Below the pieces are notes generated by a model that saw only the letters and a list, made by a program, of their open reading frames with translations, did no database searches and had not been told where the DNA came from. Shown here piece by piece: positions 21,890 to 35,139 of a DNA stretch of 64,000 nucleotides; within the stretch, counting starts at the first letter, position 1, and each line of letters begins with the position of its first letter. Made by a program: the position numbers and the translations under genes. The DNA comes from Sternotherus odoratus (Eukaryota > Chordata > Testudines > Kinosternidae). The stretch is taken from NCBI GenBank assembly GCA_032164245.1, contig JAVMKO010000009.1, positions 81,820,712 through 81,884,711 of the forward strand. Reading direction: 5' to 3'.

Positions 21890-24563
21890 TAGAAACACAA
21901 CCAATGCCATAGTGTTAGAAAAAAATGCAGTGACATTAGTCTTGTGGCACCAATAATTTAAAATTGTGGGGACACATTCATGCCTGATATATCTCCACTA
22001 AGATTAACATAGTTGTCTTGAGAATTTAAAGGGGTGAATTTGGTCCATTTTAATTTTTAAAATGCTAGATATATACATAATTACGCATTTGTTCTTCTGT
22101 GTTTTGAAACGATGCTAGCCTCTCCATAAGGAAGGCAGAAACTTAAGGATGAACTTTAAGCATGTACTTAAATCCTGTTGATTTTAATTGACTTGAAACT
22201 TTTCTCCCCCAGAATGACCACGTCTCCAAAATAGACTGGTCTGGAAACTCCAAATTGATTTTGTTTTGTAGACTAGACTTCTGAGGAGAGGTGCCGTCTA
22301 GTGTTTGGAGGGGTTTTGTATATAAGTTAATATTGGGGGGTGGAGTTATATATTCTGTATTATGGGTGCACAAGGGGAGGTAAGTGGGGAATTTACAAAG
22401 ATATGTAATATAAAGAGCTTGTGTGGAGGTGCACATACCCCACATTAAAAGTAACCATGAAAGGGTTTAATTAAAGTTTTGTTGAGGTAGACATAGCAAC
22501 AATATGCAGAGGAGGGCACCTGAATGGAAGACGGAAGTGCTTCTTCCTAGTCTAGTTCAGCCTAGGAGAAGGGCCAGGAAGCTCCCAGACTTGGAATGAG
22601 AGGAGAACTGGAACTTGACCATTTTGCTACTCCAGATGGACTGTTCTGCTCGCAAGGGGCTTTATAAATTCAGGGATGCTTGCTTTCCTGATGGCTGCAA
22701 ACCATTCCTTGGTTCCTGCTGGTTTGTTCTTGTTTTTGGACCAGGCAAAAGAAAATTTTGGCACTGATTCCTTGTGCAAAACAATCTGTGCAGAAGTGCA
22801 TAGGATTAAAATGAAAGGATACAGTGTAATATCTATTTCCCACTGTGTTCCTGTGACCACAGCCCAGGTCATACTCATACAGGACAGTTTACACATGTAT
22901 ACAGAGCAAGATTTAAAATAATATGTAGACACTTATAAATTGACCTGCTGTTGATTCCTGGCTGTACTGCTGCAACAAGTGGGCTGAGCCAGATATAGGG
23001 GTGGTGGGGAATGTGTGAGCCTGGTAAAAGTGTGGGGATGGGTGAGAGAGGAAGGCAAGGGAACAGGAGAGAGGACGGGGCATAGGGAACTGGGGAGTGC
23101 ATGGAACCACACTCCCTGCTCTCAGAATGGATGAGCTCTGGGTTAGGCAGATTGGGGAGATCCATGGAAGAGGGCAGGAGATAGCCATGAAAAAGAATAC
23201 AGTGAAACAGGGCACAGATTAGTATGGAGGGAAGGCAGAGTCTTCAGTGGAGTTGTACCAATTTACAGCAAGTGAGGATCTGGTGCTCTCTTTGTCCTCC
23301 AGCAAAATTAGACACACTACTGCAGACTAGAACATTAGTAATAAACTTTTACTGACCCCAGGCCTTCACAGCCAATCAGAGCACAATATCTCATGGTGTT
23401 CTAATTAACATTTGTTCTGAACTTTCTGAGTAATTTTAACCATATAATTTCTGGATTAAAATATTGTTCAAGGCAGTTATACTATGGCATCCAGTAAGAA
23501 TTGAATTCAGAAGCAATTGCCCATTGTTCTAATACCAACTCGGACTGAATTTTTTCTTTTTCTTTTTATATACCTGACCTAGTTGCTATTAACTAGTTTT
23601 TCTAGTTATTGGTATTTGAAAACCTTTTCCTTCCTTGAGAGTTCATTTTGACTGTTTGTAGTCTTTGATAATTCATGCTCATTACACTGTTGCCTTCTAT
23701 TTGTTATTATTCAGTCATAAATAAAGCATATTGTAAATGCTTCTTGGTGAAAATGGATTATTCCAAATCACTTGTGAAGTCAGTCAGATGGAAGCACTTA
23801 TGTGCTATAATAATAAAGTATTCAGATTAGTCTGAGTTTAATTTGAGATCCTATGAAATAAAATGTCACTGAAAAAGCTACAGTAACTATAAGTACAATA
23901 GCAGTTAAAATATTGAAATAGTGCTATATTGCATCTCAATCATAGTGAGCACTTGCCATGCTTAAAATTATTATTGTATTGCAATAGCCCTCAAATTGTA
24001 AAGAGCCTTAAAAGTAATTTGAACTAACAATTTTGTTTATATTTTCCCCCTAAGTAGCAGTCAGTGTAGTCAGAGTTTTAAGGCCTGATCCAAAGCCCAT
24101 CAAAGTGAATAGAAGCATTCCCATTGTCCTTAATCATTTTCACACGAGGATGTGTTGTTCATCCTCATTGACTACTTCTGTACACCACTAGGTAGCACCA
24201 ATATACAAACTATCTTTTCCCTGCTGTAAGCCTTTTATCTTTCTTGATTCAGTAGAGGGAAAATGTTTTTCTTACATGACTTCAAACTATTGAAAGGTCA
24301 GATTTATTTTTAATTATTTTTAAATGCATTTCATTCAAAAATTCTTTTACACTTTCAGAGAGTATTGATTTCTTAACTTAAATTGGAGTTGATTTGTAAT
24401 GATTATTGGAAAAATCATCTAGCTTTTAATGGGAATATTTAACAGCATATTTATCCAAGGACTAAGTATTACAGATTAATGCAAAGTGATGGCTTCTCCA
24501 CTTTTATTCATTTCTATATTAATGCACAAGTACTTTCTGACAAACCAAATTGCTATAGACCTA
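21890..24563. other. BRS3 intron 1, no gene seen
   Basis: AT-rich intron with short open frames of about 100 codons (e.g. 22143-22445, 22913-23215) that are low-complexity and unrecognised. A decayed repeat similar to half of the palindrome at 21284-21376 sits near 22150. Confidence 0.5.
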
Positions 24564-24564
24564 C

Positions 24565-24998
24565 CTGTCAGCACTGAGAACAGTTAAAGTGAACACTGAT
24601 ACTCCAACTGAAGTTAGCTGGATAAAAGATAATAGCTTGCAGCCAATTCTTCCAAAGAGCCAGGTATCCACAATATAGCGTGTTGCGTCTACTGGCACAC
24701 AGGTTAACAAAAGAAGCAGGTCTCCAAAAGCCAAGCTGGTTATGAAAATGTTTGGAACCGTCTGCATTGATTTAATCTTGAAAAAGACTTTGATGAGTAT
24801 AGCATTTCCGAGGAGACCCACTGAAATGATCACAGCATATGTAACATAAATCGTGCACAGTATTTCTAATCCCGGAAAGGAGTCTTCAGTCCATCCTTGA
24901 TCTACAATATCGTTGTCGGTGATAGATCTCAGTTGTTCTGTAATATTGACCAATGTGTGTGAAGTCTGGTTAGCAGAATGCCAGTGTGCCAGAGACAT
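24565..24998 (-). CDS. BRS3: BRS3 coding exon 1 (extracellular N-terminus to TM3)
   Basis: The ATG is at 24998-24996. The exon ends GCTGACAG|GTAGGT, splitting the arginine of the ADRY motif. It encodes 144 codons plus two bases, with TM1-TM3 and blocks such as [20 protein letters not shown] that are near-identical to mammalian BRS3. Upstream in-frame sequence has no conserved residues, supporting this start. Confidence 0.95.
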
Positions 24999-25829
24999 CT
25001 CTTTAAATGTGTCTTCTATCCAGGCTGAGTTGAAATTGATGAGATATGTTTAAATCTCAACCTGTAGCATGTCAGCAAGAAAAATATAAAGGTATAGAAT
25101 TGTGTTTGAAATTAAGATTCCTTAGTACGTTAACTAATTTCTTTTACCACTCCTAAGTCCCAAAGTATGATTGGGATAATGCACACAGATCCAGTACTGA
25201 ACTGTGTGGGAGGTGGAGAATTCTTTTATTGGCTTTTCAGCCACTGGAGGTGGGGAGGGAGGAGGAAAAGAGCGGAAAATGGGTTCTTAGAGGTATTATT
25301 TACAGTCATTTTTTTTCTCATTGTGGTATTTGTGAATAAATGCTTTTTTATTATGATTAAAAGAATTCTTTTTACATATTACTTAGTAAATATTCCTTAA
25401 GGCTTTGTTAAAATATCTTTAAAAAAGAAATGTACCCTGTACTACTTATATAGGAAACCTTTCAGGTTTTCAAAAGAATATAGGTAAGTGCAAAGTCTGC
25501 TAATTAATATAGTGCTTTTACTGTTGTTTAGATCAGTGCCCTACAGAAACGTGGACAAATTCAGATATAGCACAGTAATCCAGTGGGCTGCCCAAAGACA
25601 ATTTAAGGTAGCAAATTGTGGCTCCATTGCTGCTAATGCTTACACATGTGCTTAATTTTACTTACCTGAGCAATCCCATTAACTTCATTAGAATGACTCA
25701 TGGGTAAAGTCAAGCAGATATATAACGTAACGGGTTGCAAAATTGAGGCCTGTTATCTTGTGATCACCTATATACCTTTCAGATATGACTGGTAGGACTG
25801 AGAACACAGATCTTTAGCCAGATAGTTGT

Positions 25830-25985
25830 AGAAAATGTTTTGATTCCCTATAGAGGAGCAGTCTGTAGCTCCAAAAATTAGTAACTAATTTCTTTAATTA
25901 TTTTTAATTCATTGGTTAACAAATACAATCTACAAACTGTTGAGCATGTAGATGATAGAACTGATAACACAGATCATTTGACAGA
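25830..25985 (+). repeat. Copy 1 of a diverged direct duplication
   Basis: Shares an extended pattern with 26810-26960, including GATTCCCT, the AAATACAATC-ACAAACTGTTGA block and flanking order. By eye identity is moderate. It may be a local duplication or two copies of an undescribed repeat. Confidence 0.6.
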
Positions 25986-26809
25986 ACAGAAACTTACTAG
26001 CTTTCTTTATGTTATACTACTTCAAAGTTATTAATGCTATGGTTCTTAGTACCCCAGATTAGGCAATTAACAGTCAAATTTTATTTATGGACCAAATTCT
26101 GCTCTGAGATGATCCCATTGACTTGCATCCCCAAGGTATTGGGAATTAGACCCACTGGGTCAAATATATCCTTAATATAAGCAGGCAACACTCTCTTTTT
26201 CCTCAGTTTGGGAAAGGGACAGATGATTAAGAGTAAAGATCTGAGTCTGGAGTATTTTTTCCCCCACATCCATTATTTAGCTGTTAGACAATAGGACATT
26301 TTCCTTCATTCATAGCCTTGATAGAGGAGATTTGCTGTATCTCAGCACAAAATCCAATTAGCATAAATTGAGCTTGTTCCATGTAAAGAAATAAAAAAAA
26401 TCAGATCCTAAAACCATACAGGAATCTCCTGATTTTTCTGTATGACAGCCAAAATATCTGCTCTCACTATTATACCATATTTGACATTCAAAGATCAGAG
26501 GGGCATGCAGGATACACACAGGTTGAGTCTATGCATAAAAACAGGTCATGGATACATAAAAAGTATGTAAGTCAAAAATTCAAATTAGGACCCTTTACTG
26601 AGTTCTTTTTAGTAGACAAGTTCTTATCACGATCATCCCTCAAAAGTCCCATTGTATGGGTACAGTGTGTGGGCTGCTCACAAATTTAGTTGCCTTTGAG
26701 GATGGCCTGATTATATTGTCCACCCACACCGGGTTGTGCACATTATGCTTAATATGGAGTACTGCAACTGTAGCACATTGTGACAGCTTAATGTCACATA
26801 GTTATGTAA

Positions 26810-26960
26810 AATGTTTAGATTCCCTGTAAAGGAGGAGTTTGTATCTCCAAACACTAGGAACTAATTGCTTTCATTATTTTTATTCACTGGGGGACAAATA
26901 CAATCCACAAACTGTTGAACATCTACTAGAATAGCACAGAGAATGAAACACCAGATGTGT
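26810..26960 (+). repeat. Copy 2 of a diverged direct duplication
   Basis: Partner of 25830-25985, about 1 kb away in the same orientation, upstream of BRS3. Confidence 0.6.
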
Positions 26961-29723
26961 GTACCTAAAACTGGGATTTATCTGAGATAAACTGTAACTC
27001 ACATTGGGATTATATTCAAGATTGGCCCATGCTGCAGTGTTAAGGTATAAATCCAGATATGAACTTCCATAAAATCTCATGATATTCAGACCTACTAGAG
27101 AGATTGGAGCAGGCAAAATAAAATCTGAGGCGCAGATTTTCCCCTGCGGTTTGACCACTCGGCATCACATTATTGGAGGATGCTGGACCTAAACAGATGT
27201 AGCTGACCCTGGGAAGATCACTTAAGCGTAAGGGATCCTCTGGTGGCATGGAGACTCCTAGTCTACTACCTCTTCCAGCAGATAGCATAGGGGTCATGTT
27301 CAGTGAAAAGGAGGTATATGATGGGCTTCCCTGCACTCTGGCAGTTCTCAGCTGCCATATTACCCCCTTGGGACTTCTAACAGCTGGCACAAAATAAAGC
27401 AATGGAGGAAGACAGAGCACAAGGAGGCTATAAAGCCCACTGTTCACACACTCCCAAATTGTATTGTGTGCTCCTCAGCAAAAGCCAAGGATCTGGACTC
27501 TGGATCTGAATCCAGCTGTCACAATGGTGTGTGTATGTGTGTGGGGGAGTGGTTCTGATGCAGAGTTTTGGATCAGGGCTATTCCATAATATTTACAATT
27601 TAAAAGCCGATGATACCTGGGAAGATGGGGACACATTTAGCCTGCTCTTATTTATCTCTAGTGTATGATAGTTGCACAGTACAGCGTGTTATACTATAAA
27701 AACAAGACTAACAGGATCTTATAAGAGGGATAAGGCAAAAACGCCACATTTATTGTAAATATAATAAAAAAAATAGAAAAAACACACAATTCTATATTAC
27801 TGTTATTCCTCTATGTATTCATATATCCATTCATACAATCATTCATACAAGTTCTGCGCAGATGTTATAGTTACCAGCCTAAGAAGTTGCTCGTGACAGA
27901 GTACTGGCCAGGTAGTCTGTACACAGGTGGAGCGAAGTCCGGGTCAGATGCGCATCCGATGCTCCTGGTGGTTGGTGGCAGAATGAGACTCAAAGTTCCC
28001 AGTCTTTAGAGTCTATTTTTATAGGATTTTGTTCCTATACCAGTCCATTGGAGTTGCTTTGTCATGCTGTCTGTCATGATGACTCCACGATGGCTGTCAG
28101 GTGCTTTGTCAGTTCTCTCCTCCTTTGAGATGTTCCGGTGGATTCCAGTTTGCCCTGGCGTGTGTGTGTGTGTGTGTGTGTGTCCCTTGTTGTTTCCACT
28201 TGACACCTTCTTAGGGCTCAGGATGCTGGATTCTTAGGCTGGCAACTCCCTAACCATTCATTCATTATTTAAACCAAGCACTCATTCACATGTCGTCTTT
28301 AACGTAATCACATTTATCTTATTGTCTCCTTAACTTTCAGGGTGTTACTAATCTATTTGAGACTCCCTGTTGAACATAAAACTACAGAGGGTGGGAGTCT
28401 CTATGTACTGTTACTCTTGTAATGTAGCACATTTGCAAAGTATTGCCTTGACCACAGAGTCAATTAACAGCTTACAAACTTTACATAGATACAGTCAGCA
28501 GCTTGCCTTCTTTGAGATGGCTTTTTAATATACCTACAAGCATTCCACCCCAGTTTACATGAGTGTGCCAAATTTGAGCAGTAGTTTTCCTCCTTACGTC
28601 TATTCTTTCTACACAGTTTAGATATTTACCAGGTTCATACCTCCTCAGTGAGAGCTGTCAAGGAGAGGAGAGGCTCGCCTGCCTCTCATTGATTCTTCCC
28701 AGGCAGGATTGGAATCTGTTTGCATTTCTGATGGAGGTATTGTTGGAATTGGAGAGGGTCCTGGCTGCAGATTTACAAGCCATCCAAGCACTGATTTACA
28801 GAGCAGAGAATATTTCCACAGTCAAAGTTCTAGTAGATGGAAATTTTACTTTGACAAACACTAAACTCCCCTGGATTTTAGGGAATCCAGCAAAATATAA
28901 GAAAAGCCACTAAACCCACAAAATGTGCATACTGTTCATGATTATGGGTCTCTATCAGACCTCATATGATAGGTATTCCACTTCAAAGAGAATAGTTTGT
29001 TTTCCAGTCTGAATTTAGGCAAAACAGATTTTATAAAAATTAAAGGAGATTCTGATGGATTTCCATTGTGCAAATCCAAACAGGAAAAGGAAGAGGAGAA
29101 TGACATGTTGCCCTAAACAGTAAGCAGCAAGAGCAGGGTATTTTTTAATTGTATCCTGAGATGTTAAGAGAAAATCACTTTGGGTAATTCTGACTCTCGT
29201 TCTTAAAGTATAGTATTTTACAGAAAATTAATGTTCCTTTTAAACTCACCTGCTGCAAGATCATAGAAATAAACCACTTGAGTGCTTCATTTAGCACTGT
29301 TTCTCTGAATGAAAATGTTCTGTTTTAATGCAGAATGCATGCAGTCTTTTAAGTAATTTATATGAACTGTGCAGTAATACCCACTTGGGAAAAATACCTA
29401 CCAGAGCCATTTCCACTTTAGCAAACCAAGCATGAAGAGAACAACCAAGATCATAATTCCTATTAAAGGACTGACTTGTCTAACGTAATTATTCTGTATA
29501 GAACATTTGTATTATATTTTTATCATTTTATTGGACAGGCAGGGTTGATTGCTATCTGTCTGAAATACCTGAAAAAGATTCACAACTAAACTGGCAGGTA
29601 TAGAGAATTTTTAGACCGGGAAATGCCTTTTGGCACAACCAGCCTGTGCTCTTTAGGATTATTTTAACTCAGCTTGCTAGGAAGTAATTGTATTGTCCGT
29701 GCCTAGAAGTATTTTGCTGTTTC
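26961..29723. other. Intergenic, probable old LTR-like repeat and a GT microsatellite
   Basis: No gene seen. A (GT)n run lies at about 28159-28183. The 27690-28560 stretch, with AATAAA-rich A tracts, looks like an old retroelement remnant, but I could not find matched ends. Confidence 0.4.
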
Positions 29724-30149
29724 TTAGGCCTTGTCTACACTACACAGTTTTGTTGACAAAAGTCAGGTTTCATTGATGAAACAGTGGAAGTGTACACACT
29801 GCAATGTTCCTTCTGCTATCAAAATAAAACCACCGCAACAAGATGTGTAGAGCTTTTTGTGGCAAATTTATATTGGCAAAATGTTAGTGTAGATCCTGCG
29901 GTTGGTTATGTCGCTGTAAATGGCCTCCAGGAGGTGTTCCACAATGCCCATCCTGACTGCTCTAGTCAACAGTTGAAACTCTGCTGTCTTGCACCCATGT
30001 ACACAGACATTCGCCCATGCACCCCGCCTTTAAAGGCTCGGGAATTTTTGAAATTCCACTTCCTGTTTTCTCTGTGTGGACCGCTCACATTGCATCTTCC
30101 CAGCTGACCATGGCAGCTCCACACAGCAAACTGTCTCCAGCTTGGAGCA

Positions 30150-30470
30150 TACGTGAATTGTTGGATCTGCTGGCACTGTGGGGAGAAGGGGCTGCGCAGT
30201 CTCGACTCCACTCCAGCCATAGGAATTTTGATATCTGCATCAGATTTCTTGTACCTTGTTGGAAAAGGGTCTCAAACAGATCATGAATCAGTGACGTGAA
30301 GAAAAAGGAGCTGAGACAGGCATACCAGAAGGCAAGGGAGGCAAAGCTTCTCTCTGGTGCTGTGCCAAAGACCTGCCACTTCTGTAAGGAGCTGGACACC
30401 ATCCTTGGTGGCAATCCCATCTTCACCACCAAGAGCCCCATGAATATTTCGGGAGGGAGGGGGGGTTGGG
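30150..30470 (+). pseudogene. Harbinger Myb/SANT-like accessory gene remnant
   Basis: The translation shows LLDLLALWGEGA, then after a frameshift KKKELRQAYQKAREAKLLSG and TCHFCKELDTILGGNP. These are recognisable parts of the trihelix/Myb-like DNA-binding protein that accompanies Harbinger transposases. Broken, and convergent with the transposase remnant. Confidence 0.65.
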
Positions 30471-32092
30471 GACAGTGGACTCAACCCCAAGGACAAAGTT
30501 GTGCACTAGTGGGTCAAGTTGGAGGATGGTTGGAGCACATGGTAGGTTTGTCTGGTGGTGTGGTGAGTCAGAACCTCTTTTCCACTCCATAGAAGTCTAG
30601 CCAGTCCCAGCAGTCCGTCTCTGGCGTGCATGATGCAGGAGAGGAGAGCCCTGGTAAGTGATCTTTATGTGTTGATGCTGCTTGGTTATATGAGGTAGAG
30701 CTGTCCTTTGCTCTTTATGTTCTAGAATTGGAGAAAGGGATAGAAACATACAAGACTACCTGTGTTTGCATGTGCTCTACGTTCCCTTGTTCAGCTAAGC
30801 AGTGCAGTGTATTAATGTACACCAAGATTTCAAGGGAATCCTCCAGAGAGTTCTCTAAGAAACTTTCCTGGAGGTACTGACCAATCCTTCGCTGAAGGTT
30901 CCTTGGCAGAGCTGCTTTGTTTCTTCCCCCATTGTAGGAAACTTTCCCTTGCCAACTGGCAATCGCCAGGTGAGCAGCATAGCGACCAGGTCAGAAGCTG
31001 CATGCTTGCAGGGAGATGCATCCTTGCTTACTTTCAGGATTGAGATATTGGCTTCAATGACTGCCTGTGGAAAATGGTAGCAGAATTTACAATATTGTCG
31101 CTAGTCACCTGCAGTGATCCCCTAAAGAAACCACCTAGACCCTTTGACCCATCTTGACCATGTTCGCTGAGATGTGTGCTAGCCAAGAGACAGTGAGAAA
31201 GTGATTTATGTAAAAAGTGGTGTATTTACTATAAAGGTTTAATGCTGTGTGTGAACTAACAATCATGCCTCTGTTTATTGTTTCTTCTGCTTATGCAGAT
31301 GTGACCTTTAGGGGAACCCCCGACACACCAGCAGAGCGCCTCCACCAGATAAAAAAGTGACCAAGGCAGAGCAAGGAGGACACGTTCTGAGAGGTGTGGC
31401 AATCCTCCGAGGCTGAAGAAAGGGGAGGGGAGAGAGACACTAAAGGAAAAATTTAAAATACAACAGAAATGAGATTGAGGAGCAGGGCCAGGAGCAGATG
31501 ATAAAAGTGATGAAGGAGCAAATAGAGATGTTGGAAGTCCCTAATCATGCTCCAGACAGAACACATGCATGCTCGTTCCCCCTGAAGTTGATACAGAACT
31601 GCTTTCTAGGTCCTCCACAAATTCCTCCCACACATTCCTTGCAACTTCCCAGATTGTCTCAGTACCTCATTCACTCTACCCCTTCAGACAGCTTCCAAAA
31701 TGATAGTTGGACTTACACACAACTATGAGAGCCTATACTGCCCTGAATTCTTATTTCCCTTCCCTCCAAGCCTATTGTGTGTGTTGTTAATTGGTAGTTA
31801 ATAAAAACAAACTCCCTGAAAGATAACCAATCTTTATTTGTCTCCTATACATGGTGATTACTGCTGGTAGTAATACATAGTGCCAACTTAATCATTTCCT
31901 GACTACAAATCCCAGTCAGGAATCATCACAATTTTCATGCAAGGAGGCAAGTTACCAAAGCAAGGCAGAATGCTGTATAGAAAGACACATTTCTGATGCT
32001 CATTGTCAAAGTGTTGCCTCAAAGCCTCCCTGATTCAAATAGTCCCTCATTGTCCCCTTCTAATACTCCTTTAGCTGGCTGCTCAAAATCAG

Positions 32093-32480
32093 TCACCAGG
32101 CAATCTTCTTCTGCGCTCCACCTGTAGGAAACGTTTCACCCTTACCCTCGCAAATATTATGGCACACGCAGCAGGCTGCTATGACCATAGGAATATTTTT
32201 CTCATTTAGGTCTAATCTGCCATAAAGGCAGCACCAGCACACTTTTAATCCGCCAAAGGCACAGTATATGGTCATTCTGCACCTGCTCAGCTTATTGTTG
32301 AAGTGCTCCTTGCTGTTTGCTTCATGAGCCACTGGAGTAAGGGGTATGCTGGGTCTCCCAGGAGCACTATGGGCATTTCAGCATCCACCACACTGGAATC
32401 ATCTGGTCTGGAAAGAAAGTCCCTGCTTGGAGCTTTCCATACAGGTCAGTGTTTCTGAAGATGCGTGCATATGCACCTTC
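32093..32480 (-). pseudogene. Harbinger transposase C-terminal remnant (element A)
   Basis: The minus strand preserves FRNTDLYGKLQAGTFFPD, PIVLLGDPAYPLLQWLMK, then NNKLSRCRMTIYCAFGGLK and DLNEKNIPMVIAACCVCHNI, i.e. the DDE nuclease C-terminal half. At least one frameshift (near 32335-32420) separates the blocks. Confidence 0.75.
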
Positions 32481-32999
32481 CTGGACCATTGATATGTGCT
32501 GACGATAGAGCCATCCAAGAAGGAGGACTTAAGTGTGGAGTCATGGGCAAAGTTTCTGCCTACTAGAGGTATATGTTTTATGCCCTGAAGTGGTGCACAT
32601 AGCTTTAGAGAGAGCTAGAGGATTAATGGGTTGACATTTCTTGTCAAACAAGAGGAGGGAGAATATGCATACGTCAGGATATATGCTGTACATCCCCGAA
32701 TCCCAGTTGACTCCATTATTGCTGCAGAGTTCTCACTTAGTCTGAACAAGTGATGCTCCATTTGCCGCAACACTTGTGCAGGATCAGTAAGCTGCACGTT
32801 AGCAGGAGAGACTGTTTCTGATATAGGAAGGCTTTGTGACAGCACACACTGCATCTGTACTTCCGTTTCCCATTGGCACTTTCTTCTAGTGATAGAACTG
32901 AGGTGGAGTTTAGCACTCCAGCTAAATCAATAAGAGTACTCCCTTTCCAAGGCAAAACAAGAGTTCAGCTAAATCAGATAGCCTTTTCCTAGGGTTAGC

Positions 33000-34150
33000 C
33001 ATTTTGAAGCAGAGGTGAAGGGGGACTTCCTCATACCCTCTGCAGAAGCCCCATCCTGGGACCTCTTAATTCCCCAGCCTTTAGCTGCCACCAGAAATGT
33101 ATTGTCCCAGGCCCCTCTCTTCTCTTTTTACAACTTCTAACTACCGATCCCTTTGCAGATTCTGCTCCAAAACTCTCCTCTGAGCACATGTGGAAAGGCT
33201 CACTCCAAATCTCAATCCCTAAACTCCTCTTATTGACCAAAAGGATGTTTCATTTATAACGCAACTCCCTTCTCCCAGGAGGCATGCTTCCAGACACACA
33301 ACCTTTCTGAGTACTCCAACTCTCAAAATCCTTGGTCTGAAAGGAGCCACGTTCTGAGTAATAGTCCTGCAAGTTTGGATGAATCTTAAAGGGACAGTAT
33401 GATCTTTTACAGTCCTCATGACCTTAAAGCCCTGGAACTACAGATTTGCCAGCATTATCTGAACTGGCTCTGCTGGAGACCTACAAAATAACAGACAGAG
33501 GAGCATGAGCATTGTTGGCAATTCTCTTCTCACTGCTACTTTTCATTGTCTTTTGGCTTCTCCAGTCTCCATCTGTGACATTGAGAACAAACCAAAACTC
33601 TGTTTTCATTTCTCAGGTCTCTTTATGAGTATGCAGTATTTTTAGTTGTATTTTTCCTAGGAGGATTCTGAGAGATCTGATCGAAGATCATTGGGAACAC
33701 TTTCCCTTCCTTTGGTCCTGCTTACTGGTCTTGAACATTTTACCTTCATGTTGGGCTAGTGGGATGCGCTATGAAACTTCTCTAACCAGTGGTCTACCAA
33801 GCACAGAGCTGTGTAGTGCCTTGGGGTGTAATGTACATCCAGCACCTGAGCTGCAGCTTCAGTAACTTTTGTTTAAATGGAAGTTGTTAATAGAATGTTA
33901 AATTATGGTAACACAAAGTCATTGAGTTAAATACAGCACAGGTCATTAGTAATAATGAGATTGTTATCTGATTGCTGTTGAGTGTCCTATGTGATTTATG
34001 TGGTTATTTCCTGTCCATTTTCTAGTGGGCAAGAGGCTAAGTATTTATCACATAACAATCCCTCACAATTACCACAAACTGGCATCTGTTTAGGCAACGT
34101 AATCAGAGAGACCAGAGATTGAATGTACATGGGGAGTAAATGCTTCTGTC
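33000..34150. other. Intergenic, no gene seen
   Basis: No recognisable coding or repeat signature. Short minus frames at 33031-33240 and 33219-33419 have no homology that I recognise. Confidence 0.4.
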
Positions 34151-34156
34151 AGAGAC

Positions 34157-34345
34157 AGCGCATAGTTATTGATTAGAGCACAGGACTGGCAGTCAGAGGT
34201 CTGGGTTCTATTCTCAGCTCCATCTGTCTTTCTGTGTGATCTTGGCAGAATCACTTAACTGCTCTCTGACGATCCTTGCTCCTCTTTCAAATGGGGATAA
34301 CAATATTTCCCATCTCTTGGGGTGCTGTGAAACCATTATTAATCT
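34157..34345 (-). mobile_element. MIR-like SINE
   Basis: Contains GGTTCTATTCTCAGCTCCAT and GTGTGATCTTGGCAGAATCAC followed by AAATGGGGATAACAAT, the reverse complement of a tRNA/MIR-core SINE. Confidence 0.65.
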
Positions 34346-35139
34346 TCCTGATTGTCTTTGTAGGTCAGGTGAATCACTTTGTCAAGGAACTGTGCACTTC
34401 TTGTACTACTTACGTTCCTTTTAAAGGGATAACAAGAGTTCTGTTTGTAGGACTGTTAATCTGCTGCTATTCACCACTGAAAAATAAAAGGATGGAGTGT
34501 TCATAGTCTCCATCAATAGGGCACAAAACATATTTTGAGCCATCAAAATGGGTGGGGAGTGTTGAGGAAGCTCTAGCAATCATTTTCTTGGCACTGCATG
34601 ATTCTGAGCACCATCTGGTCACTAGTAATTATTGAAGGCAACCTTTTTGTGAGAGAAATACGTTGAATTAGTTATTGGATGTGTTACAGTATCCAGTGCT
34701 TAGAGGTCCCATTCTGAATCACATGGGTCTGAGCAGCCTTTTCGAGACTGAGATACAAGACCTCACAGTAACATCTGATCAGAAATGAGCCTTTAGATTT
34801 GGAACTAAACACAAGTTATTCAATTCTACTTTCAAATCATAAAAGGGTTATCAGCATCTCTAGAGGTAAAAATAACACCATCCCACTACTTCAGTGTTGC
34901 AAGAGGTAGGTTGGAAGGCCAACTCTGATGAGCTGTCAGAATCATTGCTTAGCGATGCAGCACCGAGAATGATAGTTTATTGGTTAAAGCCTGAGAGAAT
35001 GGCTTCCAAACTTCCTAGAAGATGTAAACCCAGAGTGTCCAGTAGAGGAGCTGGTGGAATTTAATTTTTTTTTGTGATATTTGACAGGTGATGAAAGGCA
35101 TTTACCAGTCAATAACTTGAAACTCCTACTGTTCTCCAC

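Larger units (their letters stand above)
20506..24998 (-). other. BRS3: BRS3 gene, complete coding region in three exons
   Basis: Bombesin receptor subtype 3, a rhodopsin-class G-protein-coupled receptor of the bombesin/neuromedin B/GRP family, coupled in mammals to Gq and energy homeostasis. Three exons (434, 352 and 396 bp) join in phase to 393 residues; the human protein is 399. Seen: N-glycosylation sequons NQT (10) and NIT (18); TM1 near 46-70; TM2 near 82-103 with [11 protein letters not shown]; the conserved TM3 cysteine at 120; an ADRY motif across the exon 1/2 junction (143-146); CWLPNH in TM6 (283-288); NPFALY in TM7 (326-331); and a palmitoylatable CC at 347-348. Intron positions, after the DRY arginine and before TM6, match the family. 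It lies upstream of HTATSF1 on the same strand, as in mammals. No disabling change was seen. In birds BRS3 history is complex, so the turtle copy is useful for comparison. Confidence 0.96.
29727..32600. mobile_element. Decayed PIF/Harbinger transposon A
   Basis: Begins GGCCTTGTCTACACTACACAG right after TTA (29724-29726), typical of Harbinger ends. On the plus strand about 30150-30470 encodes pieces of a Myb/SANT-like protein (KKKELRQAYQKAREAK, CHFCKELDTILGG). On the minus strand 32480-32100 encodes transposase fragments (IFRNTDLYGKLQAGTFFPD, then RLSRCRMTIYCAFGGLK and NIPMVIAACCVCHNIC). The two-gene layout, Myb-like plus DDE transposase, is standard for the superfamily. Frameshifts and stops make it inactive. 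The right boundary is uncertain. Confidence 0.75.
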
